A DNA stretch of 64,000 nt from positions 96,606 to 160,605 of the forward strand of contig JAGFNQ010008767.1 of the NCBI GenBank assembly GCA_024364735.1. Reading direction: 5' to 3'. Every line of letters starts with the position of its first letter. Within the stretch, counting starts at the first letter, position 1. The stretch comes from Boesenbergia rotunda (lineage: Eukaryota; Streptophyta; Magnoliopsida; Zingiberales; Zingiberaceae). The notes under the pieces were generated by a model. The model was not told the origin of the DNA, made no database searches, and worked only from the letters and a program-made list of their open reading frames with translations. Below are positions 9,702 through 21,626 of the stretch, one piece after another. The position numbers and the translations under genes were made by a program.

Positions 9702-11478
9702 GATCAAGTGATTATCCTAGAAATACAAAATGAGCTTATGTGAAAAGAATGATAAAGAATGCATCAACATACATTAATTAAATCCTATTTATTTTTCGAA
9801 TCGAATAACGCTTTTTATCAATTCGGGAGATCGTAGGAACATCTCCAAATAGGTTGATATCCAACCATAGATAAGAACAACCATGGCTATGGCCATCAAG
9901 TTATTCTTAGCTATGAAGGTAGGCAATTATACCGATTACATATCACACATATGTAACTATCACATTATGCTATCAACTAATTGAATGATTGCATAAATCA
10001 TTGGGTTGTTAACTCATTAACAAGTATGCAACATTATGCATAGCACCCAACTGCACCTCTCTTTACATCGACCTTGGCTGTGGCACAACAAATCGATGCT
10101 CCAAGCTTAAGGCTGACCCATTAATCAAGAAATAGTTTTAATATGGTTGGAGCTCATTCAACCGTTTAGTCAGGCTTGGATGTGTCCAACAACCAAAACT
10201 AAGGATTTACCTCTGACTCCAACTATATTTATCATAAACTAATTCCATGGTTTGAACATGTTGAGGTTCAAGCCGAGCATGGATTTGTCCATCAACCCAA
10301 ACGAGAAACAAAACTCCGGTTCTAACCATATTAATGGAAGGTGTTGGCCTTAATATTTTGTAAGGGGTTTTTGGTCTCATCCTTTTCTTTTAAGCACATT
10401 CATGACATATAATTATGTCATGCTCTAATGATTTCCTTAATAAAGTATGTATGTGACTTAATTTATCAAGTCTCATTAATTGAATTAGGAACCGGATTTT
10501 CTAATTCTAATTTCACACTTTATTTAAGGAATTGTTTTGGGAAATAATTTCCTAAATTGTCATAATCAATTTCGGAAATAATATGTTTAAGAGTTTGATT
10601 TCTCTAAATCAAATCTTATTAAATTAAGAGACAGATTCCCTTAATTCAACCACATATTATTTTCATGAAAATCTTATCTAAGGAAATACACTCTATAGGA
10701 AATAATTTTCTAATTAATTTTGGAGACAATAATATGTAAGAGCATCACCTCATAAATCAAATAAGGAAATTATCGTTTGAGAATCACCTCAAACATTTCC
10801 AAGATTTGATCACAAATTTTATTTATGGAAAATTAATATCAATAAATAACTTAATTTGGACGGCTCCCCGAGGCTCAATCCAAAATAAGAATTTATTGAT
10901 AATATAATTTGGACGGCTCCTCGAGGCTCAATCCAAATTAAACATTTGACAATTTAAATTCAATTAAGGAAATTTAATTATAACAACTAACTTTAAATTG
11001 GACGGCTCCCCGAGGCTCAATCCAAAATAAAGAATTTTGTAAATAATTTAATTTCTAATTATGAATTTAAATGCCAATTAATATTCCATAATTTGTCTAG
11101 ACTTTCTTGAAAGAAAGTGCCCAAAATTGTGAGCTTTCCATAAATGGAAAGTTTCCAAAATAAAATTTTCAGAATAATTGTAAGTTTCTAGTACAAAGAA
11201 AAATTACGTATTTCTAAATTTGGAAAATTTCCAAAATAGGAAATTTTCAAAATTGGAAAGTTTCTAAAAAATGGAAAGCTTTCACAATTATCATAAAATT
11301 TCAGAAATAGGGTTATTTCAAAAGTTTGCGAAATTTCATGAGGATTTTCAAACTTTGAAATTCCTAAATCTAAAATGTACCATAATTGGAAAGTATCCAT
11401 GATTGAAAAATTTTCCAAAATTGAGATCATGACAAAGTTTTCGGCAAAACAATTATATGATTATGTCGAACACTAACC
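9702..11478 (-). other. E2 untranslated leader with repeated stem-loop motifs
   Basis: This is a long non-coding leader, nearly the same as that of E1 (51948-53724). It contains three copies of a 30-bp motif with TTTGGA/TCCAAA-type ends around GGCTCCCCGAGGCTC (10855-10884, 10908-10937, 10996-11026). A dense array of GGAAAG/CTTTCC and TTTCCAAAA words lies at 11100-11440. No ORF is supported. Confidence 0.75.
10855..11026 (-). repeat. Three copies of a 30-bp imperfect stem-loop motif in the E2 leader
   Basis: Each copy has complementary ends (TTGGA ... TCCAA) and the shared core GACGGCTCC(C/T)CGAGGCTC. Spacing between copies is unequal (53 and about 88 bp). The same triplet is kept in E1 at 53103-53274, with one core change there (CATGG for CGAGG). 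Confidence 0.8.
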
Positions 11479-11491
11479 GGCTCTGATACCA
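11479..11491 (-). other. E2 primer binding site
   Basis: The minus strand reads TGGTATCAGAGCC, an exact initiator-Met tRNA primer site, one base inside the LTR end at 11493. Confidence 0.9.
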
Positions 11492-11492
11492 C

Positions 11493-13710
11493 TGTTGGGA
11501 CCGGGTGCATGTTGACATGGATGCGGGTTCGTAATTTTAAAATTAATTACGTGCAGCGGAAGATTTAGCATAAATAATTTCTCAAATTATTTAACCACAC
11601 CTCTAGCATGCAATCTTATGTTGTGTGGACATGATCATATATATAAAAATTTTGCAGAAACGTAAACTAATTTACTTGTTACCTCGCGTAACTTGAAGAA
11701 AGGGACGAGATCCAACCGTAAGTGTCCCTTAGAAGCTTCGCCTCTATTCGCGTCCACGCCGAGTTTTCTTCGGGATGACTTTGCAAAACCACGAGTTTCG
11801 TGCCGACAAGAACTACTAGATTCTCTAAAGGCACGACAAGAATACCAAGAGAGAGATGGAAAGACTAACCACCAAATGAAGAACGGAATCAAAATTAAGG
11901 GAGGAAGGAAGGAGTTGCACCCGCTTCTTCTTCTTCTTACGGCAGCGGCATGGTGGTCGAGGGTGGCTGAAGCTCACGACAACAGGGGCCTCCTCTTGGG
12001 TCGGCGGCACTAGAGAAGGGAGAGGGAGAGAAGGAGAGAGAGAGAGGGCTTATTCCTAGATCTCTTGGATAGATTTCCAAGCCTTGCTCTGGCTCCTTTA
12101 TATAGTGGCCTCACAATCGCCAAGTCTCCTTTTAATATGAAATAAATTTTCATAAGAAATTTATCATATAAATTTTCTATGATTTATTCCATCATGCCAA
12201 GTTTTTATCATAATTTAATTCATGATAAAAATCAACCATGTCTCCCTTTTCTTATGGAACAAATTTTCATAAGAAATTTGTTATATAAATTTTTCTTATG
12301 ATGGAAAATCAATTCATAATTGATTTTATAAAATAAAATAAACTATTCATAGTTTATTTTAATTTCCACGAAAATAATAAACCAAACCTCGGTTTATAAA
12401 AATTTATATATTATTCATAATTTAATAAAACAAACCTCACTTGGTTTATTTTATAAATTAAACAAAACAATTTGGTTTTTCCCTTTTGTTGTGGCCGACC
12501 AACCGAGACCCTCTTTGGCTGGCCACATCCAAGCCTTGACCCCATGAATTAAACTCATTTAATTCAACCAATAAGTCTTCAAAAGACTTAGCCATTTTAC
12601 GTTTCCGATGCGTCTCTGAAAAACTCAGATTCGACTTATCTTTCTTGATCGGAAAATCGAATTTTCAACTCGTTTTAAATCCCTCAGATTCCTCGTAGTG
12701 CGTGTGACTAAATAGGCTTTCGATTTATATTGGCTGTCTATAATTAATCAATTATAGAATGATCATGAGTGACACCTAGTAGTACATTATGATCCCCAAT
12801 TAATCGAAAGATCAACGATTGACCTCAGAAACAATTCTAAAACCCTTCAGCAGCTATAATGAATCGTGCCCCATTCCCTTCACCATCTTATACCCACTTG
12901 GTTCAGGACATGGTCTATGTGTGTCAGTCCCCACTAGGCTGACTATGTCACACCTAGCCCAAGTAATGTTCTCTCGTCCTACGGATTCTAATTACTCTCA
13001 TGTATTTAAGAGATTCATACTCTGAACATGTCATGCTCTGGCCAGAGGCTTCGAGTAACAATCCGACGATAGGCCTTTGGTATACATCTCCTCGCAAGGA
13101 GTGGTGAATCCTTTGTAGGTTGTTCAAACACCTTCGGGCACTTCGGCTTATACCCAACCATCCTGGGTCCACACCTCCTTGGAGATGCTTGCTTAAGATG
13201 TCAAAGTATAAGTCTCCATGACCAAGATGACTTGAACACCGCAAGTCAAAGGAATATCGCACTTAAGCTGCAGTAAAAACTTCACTGACATGTCTATATG
13301 TAGACTACCATATGAAGTTTTACAGCCAGTCACTCCAATGAACTAGTTCCCTTAACTAGCATTCATGTTTATCTCCGGACATCCCAATGTCACCAGCCAG
13401 TGAGAATCAGCTGATTAGAGAATAACCCATGCTAGTCTTAACAGAATTGATAGTGTCCGTATCTATCAATTCATCGACTAGGGACAATTTCAATACTTCA
13501 CAATTGCACATGTAGAGATAATCACTAGTTGTGAATTCATCACAAATTCTCTCATGCTGTGAATTGTATTGCGGACATTTAGTAAATGAGTTTATGATCT
13601 CAATCAAATACACAGACATGTATACTCAAATAGTGAATATTCATTTATTATAATAAATGATTACAATCATAAGGCGATTGCCTCAGGACACTTCTCTCAT
13701 ATTACTAACA
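11493..13710 (-). mobile_element. E2 5' LTR, full length (2218 bp)
   Basis: On the plus strand it starts TGTTGGGACCGGG and ends ATTACTAACA. The minus-strand LTR thus runs TGTTAGTAATATG ... CCCAACA, with a TATA box (TATATAAAGG) at 12104-12095. This is the best complete reference for the copia LTR family of this window. ORFs inside it recur in the other copies only because the LTRs are homologous. Confidence 0.92.
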
Positions 13711-13935
13711 GCATGAACTTCTATCTTCTTCTTTAGGGTAACGTCCCATTCAGTGTATCCTTGAAGTTCTCCATTAGCATTTCTCGGAATTTTGAGGCCA
13801 GCTTGGATAATGATCCACATTTCCACCTGAGTTTTCAGGTGGACTTCCATGCGGCTCATCTAGTAGCCGAAGTCTTCTCTCGAGAAGAGAGGAGGATGGG
13901 CAATGCTATATCCTTCTTGTTGGTCCATTTAAGAT
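13711..13935 (-). pseudogene. S1 gag N-terminal part
   Basis: The minus strand encodes KKDIALPILLSSREDFGY, a stop, then MSRMEVHLKTQVEMW and IPRNANGELQGYTEWD. It matches in layout the gag start of S2 near 42640-42720. The stop sits where Trp is expected. It is cut at 13711 by E2; the rest of the gene resumes at 9589 after a loss of about 145 bp. Confidence 0.7.
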
Positions 13936-14170
13936 AGAGAAATTCTACATGGAAAAAAAATACAAAAAAACTTTTCCCAAGACATAGACTTAGATTTAGT
14001 AGTGCGGGAAGAAATATAAGTAAAAGAAATCTCGAATAGTATTGCACTAACTTCGAGAAATAAAAAACTTGTGAATAATAAAAAAACAAAAATATCAAAA
14101 ATAGGCAATGATTAATTCAAAAATATGAAAAAATGGCTCAACTAGTGGTTTCACTGAATTTGAGAAAACC
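13936..14170 (-). other. S1 leader
   Basis: Non-coding sequence lies between the primer binding site and gag, A/T-rich with short homopolymers. Nothing else is recognised. Confidence 0.5.
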
Positions 14171-14183
14171 CGCTCTGATACCA
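14171..14183 (-). other. S1 primer binding site
   Basis: The minus strand reads TGGTATCAGAGCG, an initiator-Met-type primer site, two bases inside the LTR that starts at 14186. Confidence 0.85.
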
Positions 14184-14185
14184 CT

Positions 14186-14760
14186 TGTGGGATCAATGAG
14201 ATCGATGCAGTAAGGGTGAATATCGATTCGAAAAATTTCTTGGTTTTAAGTTGAGTAAACACAGTGGAAATGCAAAATACAAGTCAAAACAAACGTTAAC
14301 AAGATTATTTTTACTTGGTTCGGAGTCAATAGCGGCTACTACTCCAAGGCCCATAGTCCTTGATCGTTTACGTTGGACAATTCTATAAGTTCACAAAAAG
14401 GATGTTACAAATATGCAATTCTGAGTACAAGCAAAATAGTAAAATATACCAACAACTTGAGGCAGAAATGGAAATGAGAGCGTAGCGTTGTCGGAGTCGC
14501 ATTTCAGCATTTCTGGATTGCTTCAGAGCTGCACACTTGAGCGCAGATGATGTGAAAACTTGATGTGGAATGTTGTGGCTCGAAACTGCTTTTATGCAAA
14601 CACTCGGGCGCCCGAGTGCCCATAGGGGCGCCCCTAACTCAGCGATTCATCCGTGTCGTGATCCGCTGACCAAGGTCAAATCTTATCCTTCTTAGGCGCC
14701 TAAGTACATTGGGGTGCCTGTGTTGGTGATGTGGCACATCAAATCAGCAACCTCCAACTC
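14186..14760 (-). mobile_element. S1 5' LTR, first segment (SIRE-like copia)
   Basis: The plus strand starts TGTGGGATCAATGAG directly beside a primer binding site, which marks it as the end of a minus-strand 5' LTR. It contains the words ACTTGGTTCGGA and TACTCCAAGGCC shared with the LTRs ending at 40750 and starting at 42978. Two perfect GC-rich palindromes lie at 14601-14618 and 14624-14635. The LTR is interrupted by SL1 and resumes at 16580 before the assembly gap. Confidence 0.8.
14601..14635. repeat. Two adjacent perfect palindromes in the S1 LTR
   Basis: CACTCGGGCGCCCGAGTG (18 bp, 14601-14618) and AGGGGCGCCCCT (12 bp, 14624-14635) are both perfect and share a GGCGCC-type core. They stand out in otherwise AT-rich surroundings. 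Confidence 0.85.
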
Positions 14761-16579
14761 TGTTGGGTTTCGATTGCACATGGGAATCCTCTCCATGTCA
14801 CCAGATTAAAATTTCATTAATTGAAACCAATCCAAATGGAGAACAAATTCCCAAACAACTGATTCATTATCTTGCTAATTGATTCGAGTGACCACTTGAA
14901 CAAACTTGTTATTCAAGTCATCTAACTCGTCCAACCAATTAGCCGCGGAATAGACAATAAATGATCGCCGATTTTGGTGTTTATCATCGGGGTCCATGAC
15001 ATAAATAACATACAATAATTAAAGAACATAAAGGAACCGGTCCAAGATAATTATCAACATGAAATATAAACATATGATAATTAAACTAGATCAAAGGAAC
15101 CAAAATAAGATGTTATGTCTCTTGTTTACCTCGTGATCTTCTATTGTATGACCCAACCTCTTCTTGGACGTTGAGTGGGTGACGGTCTTCCAAGAACCGG
15201 AATCACCAAGGCACCTCTTTCCTCCTTTCTTGTTTGCGCCGAACCCTAGAGCCTTCAAGGATTGCCGCCGGCCACCAAAGGAAGAGAAATTCTTTCTCTT
15301 GTGATCGTCGGCCACCAAAAGAGGGAGCACCTTTTTTACGCCAACCTCAAGGAAGTAGAGAAGAAGAAGGAGAAGAGGAAGAAGAAGAGAAAAAGGTTCT
15401 CTTCTTGAGTTGAACCCTAATCGCAAGCCTCCTTCTCTTCTCTTGCCGCCGACGCCGAGCAACACAATGTTGCACCACCGGTTGAGCTGCCTTCTCTACA
15501 ATTTGCTGCCGTACACCTTAGGGAGGAAGAGAGGAAGAGAATGAAGGGAAGAAGAAGGCTTTGTTTTCTTCCATAAACCCTAACCGAACCTCCTTCTCCC
15601 ACCCTTGCGTCGGCGCCCAAGCAAACCCTAGGAGAGAGGAAGGGGAGAGACTTAGGGTTGATATTGGATGGTATACCTTGGTCTCATGATTCATGAGGTA
15701 TATATAGGCTACAATAGGGACCATGAGGAGGAGTTGGGTCTTGGCCACCTAATGGATTAAAGCCCGATCTATTAATGATGATCTAATCCACTAAAGAATC
15801 ACCATTGAATTACCTCACCAACTCCCATATTTAAATATGGGCTCCACCTTTATGTGTACAAAATCTCCCCATGTTTAAGATATCGAATGTCCATTAATTA
15901 ATTAAATTATTGATAATTTAATTAATTAATATCTAACTCCATGAGTAGTACCACTCAACCTTATCATCATGTAGGACCAAGTCCACCTACAGGATTTCCA
16001 TGATGAACTTTATGAGCTCCTCAAGGGGACATCATCAACTTGACTCACCAAGACACGGTTTCCTTCTATAATCAATGGCACACCATGTAAATAATATTAT
16101 TTCCCAATTTATCGGGCCTATCGATTTAATAAATAAATCTTGCTCATTAGTAAATCAAAGAAATAAATATTAAATACATGTGCTCGTTATTATATCGGGA
16201 TTAAAAGCATGTATTCCATAATATCTAAGGTCTGATCCAAATATATAGTTAGTATAAATTGAATCACCTCTATATTGGTTCTGCTCAATACATACAAAGT
16301 ATACTAGTGTAATTCTATGGTCAAGATAAACTAATACCAAATTACACTACAACTATGTCAATGGTTTGTCCAAAACCATCTAGGTTGTGAGACTCTACTC
16401 TACAAGGGACTGATAACATGATCTTCTGTGTGACACCACACACCATATTATCTACAATGAAAAGTATTATACAATAGCATGTATATATCAAATATAAAAT
16501 GTAAACAATGATCATGTAATTCTCATTCCAAAATATAGATGTTCATACAAAAGCTAGGCTTTTAGTATACATCCTAACA
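14761..16579 (-). mobile_element. Solo copia LTR SL1 (1819 bp), TSD AACTC
   Basis: The plus strand starts TGTTGGGTTTCG and ends CATCCTAACA. AACTC precedes it (14756-14760) and follows it (16580-16584), so it is a solo LTR with an exact 5-bp TSD. On the minus strand it starts TGTTAGGATGTATAC and has a TATA box (CTATATATACC) near 15708-15698. It belongs to a different copia family from E1 and E2. ORFs at 15091-15748 are LTR sequence. Confidence 0.9.
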
Positions 16580-16598
16580 AACTCAACTTCGCCCAGGC
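16580..16598 (-). mobile_element. S1 LTR, continuation beside the gap
   Basis: Nineteen bases follow SL1, including the second TSD copy, before the run of N. They continue the LTR broken at 14760. Confidence 0.6.
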
Positions 16599-17048
16599 NN
16601 NNNNNNNNNNNNNNNNNNNNNNNNNNNNNNNNNNNNNNNNNNNNNNNNNNNNNNNNNNNNNNNNNNNNNNNNNNNNNNNNNNNNNNNNNNNNNNNNNNNN
16701 NNNNNNNNNNNNNNNNNNNNNNNNNNNNNNNNNNNNNNNNNNNNNNNNNNNNNNNNNNNNNNNNNNNNNNNNNNNNNNNNNNNNNNNNNNNNNNNNNNNN
16801 NNNNNNNNNNNNNNNNNNNNNNNNNNNNNNNNNNNNNNNNNNNNNNNNNNNNNNNNNNNNNNNNNNNNNNNNNNNNNNNNNNNNNNNNNNNNNNNNNNNN
16901 NNNNNNNNNNNNNNNNNNNNNNNNNNNNNNNNNNNNNNNNNNNNNNNNNNNNNNNNNNNNNNNNNNNNNNNNNNNNNNNNNNNNNNNNNNNNNNNNNNNN
17001 NNNNNNNNNNNNNNNNNNNNNNNNNNNNNNNNNNNNNNNNNNNNNNNN
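16599..17048. other. Assembly gap (450 N)
   Basis: A run of 450 unknown bases. The open frame spanning it is an artefact. Confidence 1.
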
Positions 17049-18394
17049 AGATTGATTTCTGAAAATGTCAAAGGTGTACCATGATAGTGAAAATCATACT
17101 TGGAACCTTATGACAAAATCATAATATCTGTACAGGTTTCCTTAGGGAAAACCAATCCAACTAAAGAAGGATCGAGAAATTACCATCAGTACTGATTAGG
17201 GTATCAAGGTCGATTAAAACAAGATATTTATGAGTTACAAAAAGTTTCCTATTGATCTAAAACCCAAAAATATTATCTTGTTACATCTCTACAGAATGAT
17301 ACCATAGCTAAAATTGGGACTCCACTATATAATAAGTTAGTATTCACGTTTGAGGAGTGCATTGGTGTGCCATCATGTTCACATGATCAATCCCATTGTT
17401 TCCAATTCATAAGTCTATTATTATTCGGTTGATGAATGATTGGTTTAGTGGAAATTTATAACTTATAATTTCATATGGTGTTAGGAATTATTTAGCCATG
17501 AACGTGTTATTGTGGTTTCTTGTGATAAAATCATAGATGTTGTCTAGTATGATATATGTCTGGATGTGTATATTTATATAGTGTTCATCAGGTTCCTATG
17601 CTTTAAACTCCTCGAGCATTGAAGGGTCCTTAAATTGGATGCTAATGATTCTTTAAACTGGATAGATAAATGCAGCAAACAAATAGATAAATTACTAGGT
17701 GGTATTATCACAGATAAAAAATGATATTTGATAGCTCCTTTCTCCGCTCGCTCGGGCTTCTCTTCTCTAAGAAGTCAGATTCGCATCCCGACTTGTGAGA
17801 TTTGTAGACTTGAGATGTCAATACCATCTAGCACATGGGCTTGTTTACCGATGTGACCCTTTCGACGCTCAAGTTAGTCACTCATGGAGGAAGATTAAAT
17901 GAAGAATGAAGAGTAGAAAATTGGAGAAGAGTCGCCTCTGCTTTGCTAGAGGAAGAAGACCAACCTACCACGAAGCTCCCATCTAGGGTGCTTATATAAC
18001 ATGTTAAGAAGAAATCTCCATGCCATTTGCTTTCACCTTCTCTCCCTTTTTCCTGCCTGAGTCAGTGATTATGTAGTGACATAGTTTCCAATGATTGGTT
18101 ATGGTATGCCCAATAAACAATTGCTATGTAAAATGAAGAAGAAAACCAAGAAAGCACCTCTGACCCACATTTCGTAACAACCATATGCTGGGTGCCATGT
18201 GGTGTAGGAGAACTTGAGGAAACCACCACTGACATCCCGTTCATGCTCTCCACTCAATGATTACAACGTATCATTAGCCAAAAGCTTCCATCTCTTTGGC
18301 ATTTGGCCAGAAACTCCTCTAGTGCGGATCACATTCCTCTAGTGCTAGATGCCGCTCAATACTTATATGTTTAAACTGGTTTAGATTCATTGTC
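17049..18394. other. Unassigned non-coding sequence
   Basis: No long ORF, LTR end or tRNA is recognised. It is the left flank of solo LTR SL2, whose right flank resumes at 39441 after the TSD TTGTC. The 63-codon ORF at 18062-18253 has no supporting feature. Confidence 0.5.
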
Positions 18395-18497
18395 TGTTGG
18401 GACCGGGTGCATGTTGACATGGATGCGGGTTCGTAATTTTAAAATTAATTACGTGCAGCGGAAGATTTAGCATAAATAATTTCTCAAATTATTTAAC
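18395..18497 (-). mobile_element. Solo copia LTR SL2, left segment
   Basis: It starts TGTTGGGACCGGG at 18395, preceded by TTGTC (18390-18394). It breaks at 18497, where element A inserts with TSD TTAAC (18493-18497 and 37324-37328). Confidence 0.93.
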
Positions 18498-18814
18498 TGT
18501 AACGACCCAGAAAATCTCTTCAATATTTTCTTTAAAATATTGATCATGTCTAAATAGTTTTTGAAGGAGTTTAGAGATACAAGTACGAACCTTAGCCTAG
18601 TTATCCATAATTTTCTCATTTAAATTGAGAAGCTAAGTACTAATGGACTTTTCTAAGACCATGGTTATTAGTGGATTTTAGGTGAAATTTAATATAAATA
18701 TAAATGGGTTTTAATTAAGGATATTAGTATGATCATGGGTGAATTTTTGAGAAATTTTCGGAAATAAGGAGAAATAAAAATAAAAGTAAAATCAAAACAA
18801 AGTTCATGCACCAA

Positions 18815-18875
18815 GGATTGAACCTTTGACCTATGGTACCACCATGCATGTAGTAACCAATTCACCTAGCAAGAG
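18815..18875 (-). promoter_or_regulatory. Antisense tRNA-like module (pol III A box/B box) in LTR A1
   Basis: On the minus strand an A-box-like TAGGTGAATTGG (18868-18857) is followed about 33 bp later by a B box GGTTCAATCC (18824-18815). The order and spacing match an internal RNA polymerase III promoter or a tRNA relic. The counterpart in A2 is at 32100-32155. Confidence 0.55.
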
Positions 18876-20033
18876 AGTGCTAGTAGAGAATGAAGTGAAT
18901 TTTGGTTAAGGCTTAGGGAAAATGAAGAGTCATCAAGGGAAGAGACACCATGACTCTTCACTTGCCCTCTTCATGTGGTATAAAAGAGAGGAGAAGGCTT
19001 AAGTTGTTTTCTCTTCCACCAAGAAGCTTTTTCCCTTCTCTTCTTCATTTCTTCCTCTTCCTCCTTGCTCTAGCCGAAACCACAAGGGCTCTCCCCTTAG
19101 GAAAAATTTCCACCAAGGACTCCATCTTGAAGACTCAAGGCTCTCTACTAGGCTACAAGGGCTAAGGAGAAGTTTGGAGTTAAGAAGGTTCCTTCTATTT
19201 CTTTATTCAAGGATTTAATCCAAGATAAGGGAAGGTAAGACCCCCTCACCTGTGGTATGATAGCTTCCAAGTTATTTATCATGATCTAAGTTTTATTGGC
19301 ATGCTATGTTGAAAAATACATATTTAGGGCTTGTGAAGATTTCGGCCAAGCAAGGTTTTGCGCTAAAAATCATGTTAAAGACCTCGTTTATGTTTTCAAA
19401 TGTTTACTCATGATAGGTTAAGCATAAAAGTATGATTTTGGAAGTTTTGTAGCACCCTAAAACCCCCCCTAGGGTTTCGGCCACATCAAGGTTAAAGGGC
19501 TAGGGTAAACTCCAACCTTTCCATGCATGATTAGTATGTTTCCTAGGATACCTTATGGGTAATAATGGTGCTTTATATGAATTTTCCTATGGGCTTATTA
19601 TCCCTCTAGGGTTTCGGCCAACTCATGGTTTGGGGCCTAGGACTTAGGGTTAAACCCAACCAAAGGTTCAAATGGTTTCCATGGCATGATATGTAAGGTA
19701 TGGGATGTTAATCATGACCTAGGTAAATTTTCTATGGCTTTATGGTACCTTAGGGTTTTCGGCCAAGACCCAAAGCTAGGGTTTGAAATGGGCTAAGGTC
19801 TCAAGGATACATGTTTATAACTTACCATGTTGTAAGTATCTGGTTAAGCAAGATGTGAGGATCTTTATGTTACCAAAACCCTAACTCCATATGCTAGGTA
19901 TCATGACTCCGTATGTTTAGGTATATGTTATGTTTTATTCATGAATGCTTTAAGCATATGCCATGAACCTAGGGAAATACATCATGTACGAAAAGATCTA
20001 GGCATGTTTTCCTATGTGTCATGACCATGCATG

Positions 20034-20290
20034 CTTATGACTGATATGTATGTATGCCATGCTTTATGAATAATATGTATGTATACCATGCTTTAGGAAT
20101 GAAATGTATGTATGCCATGCTATATGAATAATATGTATGTATGTCATGCTTATGAATGATATGTATGTATGCCATGCTTTATGAATAATATGTATGTGTA
20201 CCATGCTTTAGGAATGAAATGTATGTATGTCATGCTATATGAATGATATGTATGTATGCCATGCTTTATGAATGATAAGTATGAAGGATG
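20034..20290 (+). repeat. Minisatellite, unit about 30 bp, in LTR A1
   Basis: About eight imperfect copies of a unit containing GTATGTATGCCATGCTTTATG are present. The counterpart in A2 (about 33320-33650) has more copies, so the array has changed length since insertion. Confidence 0.85.
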
Positions 20291-20390
20291 AAGGCATAAC
20301 GATGTCATGAAATAAGTATGAATGATGAAGCATGCATAGTTATTTTATTTTATGAATGGGCTTGTACCGGACCGAAGTAAGGGTCTAAGG

Positions 20391-20556
20391 GATGGGCACC
20401 TTAAGAACGCCCCAGTTCTGGACTACCGACTATGCTGTCCACGTTTCTGGGACTACCGAAGCTGTCCAACAGGGATGGGCACCTTAAGAACGCCCCGGTT
20501 CTGGACTACCGACTATGCTGTCCACGGTGTTTGGAACTACCGTAGCTGTTCCTACC
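20391..20556 (+). repeat. Tandem duplication of 83 bp in LTR A1
   Basis: The unit starting GATGGGCACC occurs at 20391 and again at 20474. It contains CTGGACTACCGACTATGCTG. Both units are also in A2, where SL3 has inserted at the end of the first unit. Confidence 0.88.
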
Positions 20557-20739
20557 CTAGTAGGTCGGGGCTCGCTACCTCGTATTTACTTAGGGATGCG
20601 CGCTTATGATGTATGTATGTGGTACAAGCCGGGGACCCCAATAATGTTATGTTTATGTTTTAAAAGTATGATTTTAAAATTAAGCATCCTTATGTAAATG
20701 CATTTGACTCATGCATTCATTCTTGTTATGCATCACGCC

Positions 20740-20925
20740 AGGGTAAGTATGTTTTATGCTTATGCTTATGATAAGTAAGTTTCATGTTCATGTATGTTAA
20801 GAATTATGTCATAATAAGTATGCTCATGTATGTTAAGGATTATGCCATGATAAGTATGCTCATGTATGTTAACAATTATGTTATGATAAGTATGTTTCAT
20901 GCCCATGTATGCTACGAATTATGTC
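20740..20925 (+). repeat. Imperfect tandem repeat, unit about 36-45 bp, in LTR A1
   Basis: Repeated units of CATGTATGTTAAGAATTATG followed by ATAAGTATG words. The same array is in A2 at about 36470-36640. Confidence 0.75.
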
Positions 20926-21626
20926 CCGCTAAGTATGTTTTGGTTTGATGCTTATGTTAAGAATCATGCTATATTAGTTGTTCATATGCTTATGATTTAT
21001 GCCAAGACTATGCCTATGTTTTATGTTCAAAATTATGTTATGTCAGATGCTTGATATGTTTATGTTTAAGTGACGTATGATTTTAGTGAGTAGGAAAGGG
21101 TCTTACTAAGCCTGTGTGCTTATAGTCTTATTTTTCTCGTACCGCAGATCAAGCAAGAGGTTATTAAGGGAAGCAGCAGGAGAGGCAAGAGCATGTATGT
21201 GTGTGTGGCAGTGACATGGCAAAGGATCCTTTTTATTTATGCATATCGCATGTCTTGGGTTTTGGAAATGCCTCCTTAGATTCTATGCTATGTTTTAATG
21301 GTTATGCCTAATGGATGACTTAAGACTCATGATGTTTATGGATAAGTTACTTGCTACTTATGATGATTATGAATAAGCTATGAAATGGTTATATCATGAT
21401 GCCATGCATGTCGTTAATAGGCTAAGTCCAATGACGCTAGGTTCATGAATGACAAGTTTAGGCATGTATAGATGTTTCATATATTAGTTGCATGGTTAAA
21501 TGCATGTGTAGAAGAAAAAAAAAAGTATTCCGCTGCATTAAGAGGTTTTGTACGTACATGTATGTTTAGCGTAACGCCGCTTTCTGCCGCACCATAAGGT
21601 GGGGGAAAAAGGCGGGCGTTACAGGT

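Larger units (their letters stand above)
9590..13710 (-). mobile_element. Ty1/copia element E2, 5' part only
   Basis: Read on the minus strand: LTR (13710-11493), primer binding site (11491-11479), leader, and the first 37 codons of gag (9701-9590), after which the element breaks off. The whole block aligns with element E1 from its 5' LTR to about 51836. At 9590 it joins SIRE-like gag directly, and about 145 bp of that gag is missing at the junction. So a deletion removed the rest of E2 together with adjacent host gag. There is no 3' LTR. Confidence 0.85.
18498..21623 (+). mobile_element. LTR A1 (5' LTR of A, 3126 bp)
   Basis: Starts TGTAACGACCC and ends GGCGGGCGTTACA, followed at once by GG and the primer binding site. 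A TATA box (TATAAAAG) is at 18979-18986. An antisense tRNA-like module lies at 18815-18875, a minisatellite at about 20034-20290 and an 83-bp duplication at 20391-20556. The ORF at 18950-19165 is kept in A2 only by LTR homology. Confidence 0.92.

Noticed and set aside
12819..13025. ORF MTSETILKPFSSYNES repeated near 44851 and 47615
   Set aside because: It lies in U3 of the same LTR family and is disrupted in SL2. Conservation is at the DNA level.
15091..15748. Overlapping Leu/Ser-rich ORFs in SL1
   Set aside because: They fall wholly within a solo LTR and lack domains; they reflect CT-rich leader-like sequence.
16583..17071. 162-codon ORF across the run of N
   Set aside because: It is an artefact of unknown bases being translated.
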